Below, piece by piece: positions 62,376 to 64,000 of a DNA stretch of 64,000 bases; positions within the stretch are counted from its first letter, which is position 1, and each line of letters begins with the position of its first letter. The notes below the pieces were generated by a model. The model did no database searches and had not been told where the DNA came from. It saw nothing but the letters and a program-made list of their open reading frames with translations. The stretch is from Clostridiales bacterium. Lineage in GTDB: Bacteria > Bacillota > Clostridia > Lachnospirales > Lachnospiraceae. The stretch spans positions 55,720-119,719 of the forward strand of contig JAHABX010000008.1 of NCBI GenBank assembly GCA_018376135.1. Direction: 5' to 3'. Position numbers and translations under genes: made by a program.

Positions 62376-63014
62376 ATGACAAACAAGCAAGTATTTGCCA
62401 ATAAACCATCCCAGCTTTCTACGAAAGAGCAATCTGTGGGAAAGACCAGAATACTGACCGGGGCAGCAATGCTTTCCGCCGTTGCCTATTTGCTGCAATT
62501 CATTGAATTTCAGCTTCCGCTTTCCCCGTCTTTTGCAAAATTTGACTTTTCAGAAATTCCTGCTCTGATCGGCGGATTTGCTTATGGACCAGTGTGTGGA
62601 ATTGCCATCGAATTTATTAAAAACGCGCTTCAATTAACCTCCACTTCTACAGGAGGAATCGGGGAACTGGCGAATTTTGTAATTGGCAGTTCTCTTGTAT
62701 TTCCGGCTGCGCTTCTCTACAAGAAGAAAAAGAACAAAAGGACAGCCATTATTGGATGTATTGTTGGTAGTATAGCAAGCGGTTTTGTGGCTGCTGCTAT
62801 GAATTATTTTGTGCTGCTTCCCTTGTATGAGATTTTTATGCCGTTGGATCAGGTAATTGCAGCATTTGCAGCATTTTTCACGTTCATTCACACAAAGCTG
62901 GATGTGGTTTTGTATAACGCCTTGCCAATGAATATTCTTAAGAGCGGTTTGATTGCGTTTGTAACGATGTTTCTATATAAGCCCCTTTCGCCCATTTTGA
63001 AAGGCCGCATATAA
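62376..63014 (+). CDS. ribU: Riboflavin ECF transporter substrate-binding protein
   Basis: 212 residues, six membrane helices. The ECF S-component pattern ILTGAAMLSAVAYLLQFIEF, and FAKFDFSEIPALIGGFAYGPVCGIAIEFIKNAL, matches RibU. It captures riboflavin and works with the shared ECF energising module encoded elsewhere. The FMN riboswitch just upstream strongly supports the assignment. ATG 62376 has AAAAGGAG 8 bases upstream. Confidence 0.93.
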   Translation: MTNKQVFANKPSQLSTKEQSVGKTRILTGAAMLSAVAYLLQFIEFQLPLSPSFAKFDFSEIPALIGGFAYGPVCGIAIEFIKNALQLTSTSTGGIGELANFVIGSSLVFPAALLYKKKKNKRTAIIGCIVGSIASGFVAAAMNYFVLLPLYEIFMPLDQVIAAFAAFFTFIHTKLDVVLYNALPMNILKSGLIAFVTMFLYKPLSPILKGRI

Positions 63015-63047
63015 ATATCATTCTCGTGAATAGATGAGGGTATCGCA

Positions 63048-63680
63048 ATGACTATAACAGGAATTTTGACATTTTTACAAAAAGATATTCATTCTACAGT
63101 ATTTGCTACCGTAGATGAAAAGGGTCTGCCTCAGACCTGTGTCATTGATCTGATGTTGCTGGACGAAAATGGCCTGTACTTTCTGACGGCAAAGGGCAAG
63201 CGTTTTTATGACCGTCTGATGGAGCGGGGCTATGTGGCAATCAGCGGCATGAAAGGTCAGGACACCAGATCGACGATTTCCATTTCCCTGCGGGGAAAAG
63301 TGAAAAGTGTCGGGCAGGAACGGCTGGATGAGATTTTTGAAAAGAATCCCTATATGGCTTCCATCTACCCCACACCAAAGAGCCGCAGTGCGCTGGAGGT
63401 ATTTTGTATCTACGAAGCAGAGGGAGAATATTTTGATTTGGGGCAGAATCCGGTTTACCGCCAGAGCTTTGCCTATGGCGGCGCAGCTATCCATGAAACG
63501 GGCTATCAAATTGACAAAGGCAAGTGTATTGGCTGTCAGGGCTGCCGGAGCGTCTGTCCTGCACAATGTATCAGCAAAGAGGTTCCCCGTGAAATTGACC
63601 GCAGCCGTTGTTTGCACTGCGGAAACTGCTTCCGCATTTGCCCGGTAAAAGCAGTGCGGAAACTGGAGGAAACAGCATGA
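63048..63680 (+). CDS. Split-barrel flavoprotein fused to a 2[4Fe-4S] ferredoxin domain
   Basis: 210 residues. Residues 1-about 135: FMN-binding split barrel (STVFATVDEKGLPQTCVID, LYFLTAKGKRFYDRLMERGYVAISG). Residues about 155-205: two cluster motifs CIGCQGCRSVCPAQC and CLHCGNCFRICPV. This fusion would move electrons from ferredoxin-like clusters to a flavin. It follows ribU by 33 bases, and its stop overlaps the next start, so flavin supply and use are in one unit. Partner and substrate unknown. Confidence 0.85.
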   Translation: MTITGILTFLQKDIHSTVFATVDEKGLPQTCVIDLMLLDENGLYFLTAKGKRFYDRLMERGYVAISGMKGQDTRSTISISLRGKVKSVGQERLDEIFEKNPYMASIYPTPKSRSALEVFCIYEAEGEYFDLGQNPVYRQSFAYGGAAIHETGYQIDKGKCIGCQGCRSVCPAQCISKEVPREIDRSRCLHCGNCFRICPVKAVRKLEETA

Positions 63681-64000
63681 ACCAGAGCGCACGAAGGCAG
63701 ATACTGATCCGTTCATTGTTGAACGAGCGACCGGAATATCAAAAAATAGAAATCCCACATAGCAGCGGCGAGCAAAAAAACCTGCTCCGCAGCCTGATGA
63801 ATATTCGCATGGTTGCCCCTATCAGCAAGGAATTTCAGCAGATTCAGGACGAATATTTGCAGGAGGAAAACAAAAACAGAGGTATTATTGAGCTTTCGGC
63901 GCTCACTCCGATTGAAAATGAAATTTATTTGTGGCGGGGCGACATTACAAGGCTTGCCTGCGGAGCGATTGTAAACGCGGCCAATAGCGGCATGACCGGC
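63677..64000 (+). CDS. Protein-ADP-ribose hydrolase (macrodomain), N-terminal part
   Basis: 108 residues visible; the gene runs off the window. A helical N-terminal region of about 85 residues precedes the macrodomain start YLWRGDITRLACGAIVNAANSGMTG, whose Asn residues bind ADP-ribose. This layout matches bacterial zinc-type macrodomain hydrolases that pair with SirTM ADP-ribosyltransferases. ATG 63677 overlaps the previous TGA, and GGAGG lies 7 bases upstream. It suggests that reversible ADP-ribosylation belongs to this flavin/redox module. Confidence 0.8.
   Translation, partial: MNQSARRQILIRSLLNERPEYQKIEIPHSSGEQKNLLRSLMNIRMVAPISKEFQQIQDEYLQEENKNRGIIELSALTPIENEIYLWRGDITRLACGAIVNAANSGMTG

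Overview
The window looks like a chromosomal segment of an anaerobic, spore-forming gut Clostridium relative, most likely Lachnospiraceae. The evidence is a spoIVA gene, an rnfCDGEAB operon, a biotin-dependent Na+ decarboxylase operon, strong AGGAGG-type ribosome binding sites, an Rrf2-controlled flavin module and tandem large serine recombinases of the kind common in that family. No rRNA, tRNA or CRISPR array was seen.

Layout. 1-2015: the end of an HD-domain gene and a phospholipase D/cardiolipin-synthase-like gene. 2117-11873: a subtilisin-like protease, then a tight five-gene run: MBL-fold hydrolase, GLUG-repeat secreted protein, FecR-domain protein, CHASE2 adenylate cyclase, NHL-repeat membrane protein. 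It looks like a self-contained cyclic-nucleotide sensory system and is the most novel-looking block. 11870-13909: an ammonium transporter with a fused PII domain, behind a leader that fits ANTAR-type antitermination. 13973-18529: a small protein and three consecutive large serine recombinases without cargo. 18734-24285: a MacA/MacB-like efflux system with its own two-component system. 24367-27757: a (Re)-citrate-synthase-like enzyme, a GntR regulator and NADP-isocitrate dehydrogenase, behind a promoter with paired GTATAC operators; these would make 2-oxoglutarate for glutamate. 27763-44815: mostly housekeeping genes (spoIVA, rnhA, alaS, rpsU, scpA, scpB, two D-Ala-D-Ala carboxypeptidases, phosphoesterases, a symporter) plus an unusual cytosolic ParB-like/BMP fusion.

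44973-50368: a five-gene operon with a 12S-type carboxyltransferase, OadG, a biotin carrier, the Na+ pump OadB and a 5S-type OadA carboxyltransferase, that is all three transcarboxylase modules joined to a sodium pump. 50439-54229: flavoprotein, cmk, ispH and an S1-domain protein. 54380-59348: rnfCDGEAB, the ferredoxin:NAD+ oxidoreductase ion pump. Together with the decarboxylase this points to an energy metabolism built on membrane ion gradients.

59495-61000: a DUF554 gene followed by a decayed HEAT-repeat gene. From about 61000 to the end the style changes to a compact flavin/redox module: an Rrf2 repressor with three near-identical operators, a flavin-binding split-barrel protein, an FMN riboswitch controlling a RibU transporter, a split-barrel/ferredoxin fusion and the start of a macrodomain ADP-ribosyl hydrolase. 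This probably arrived by transfer next to the decayed gene. Start codons were refined by ribosome binding sites; functions rest on motifs read by eye.
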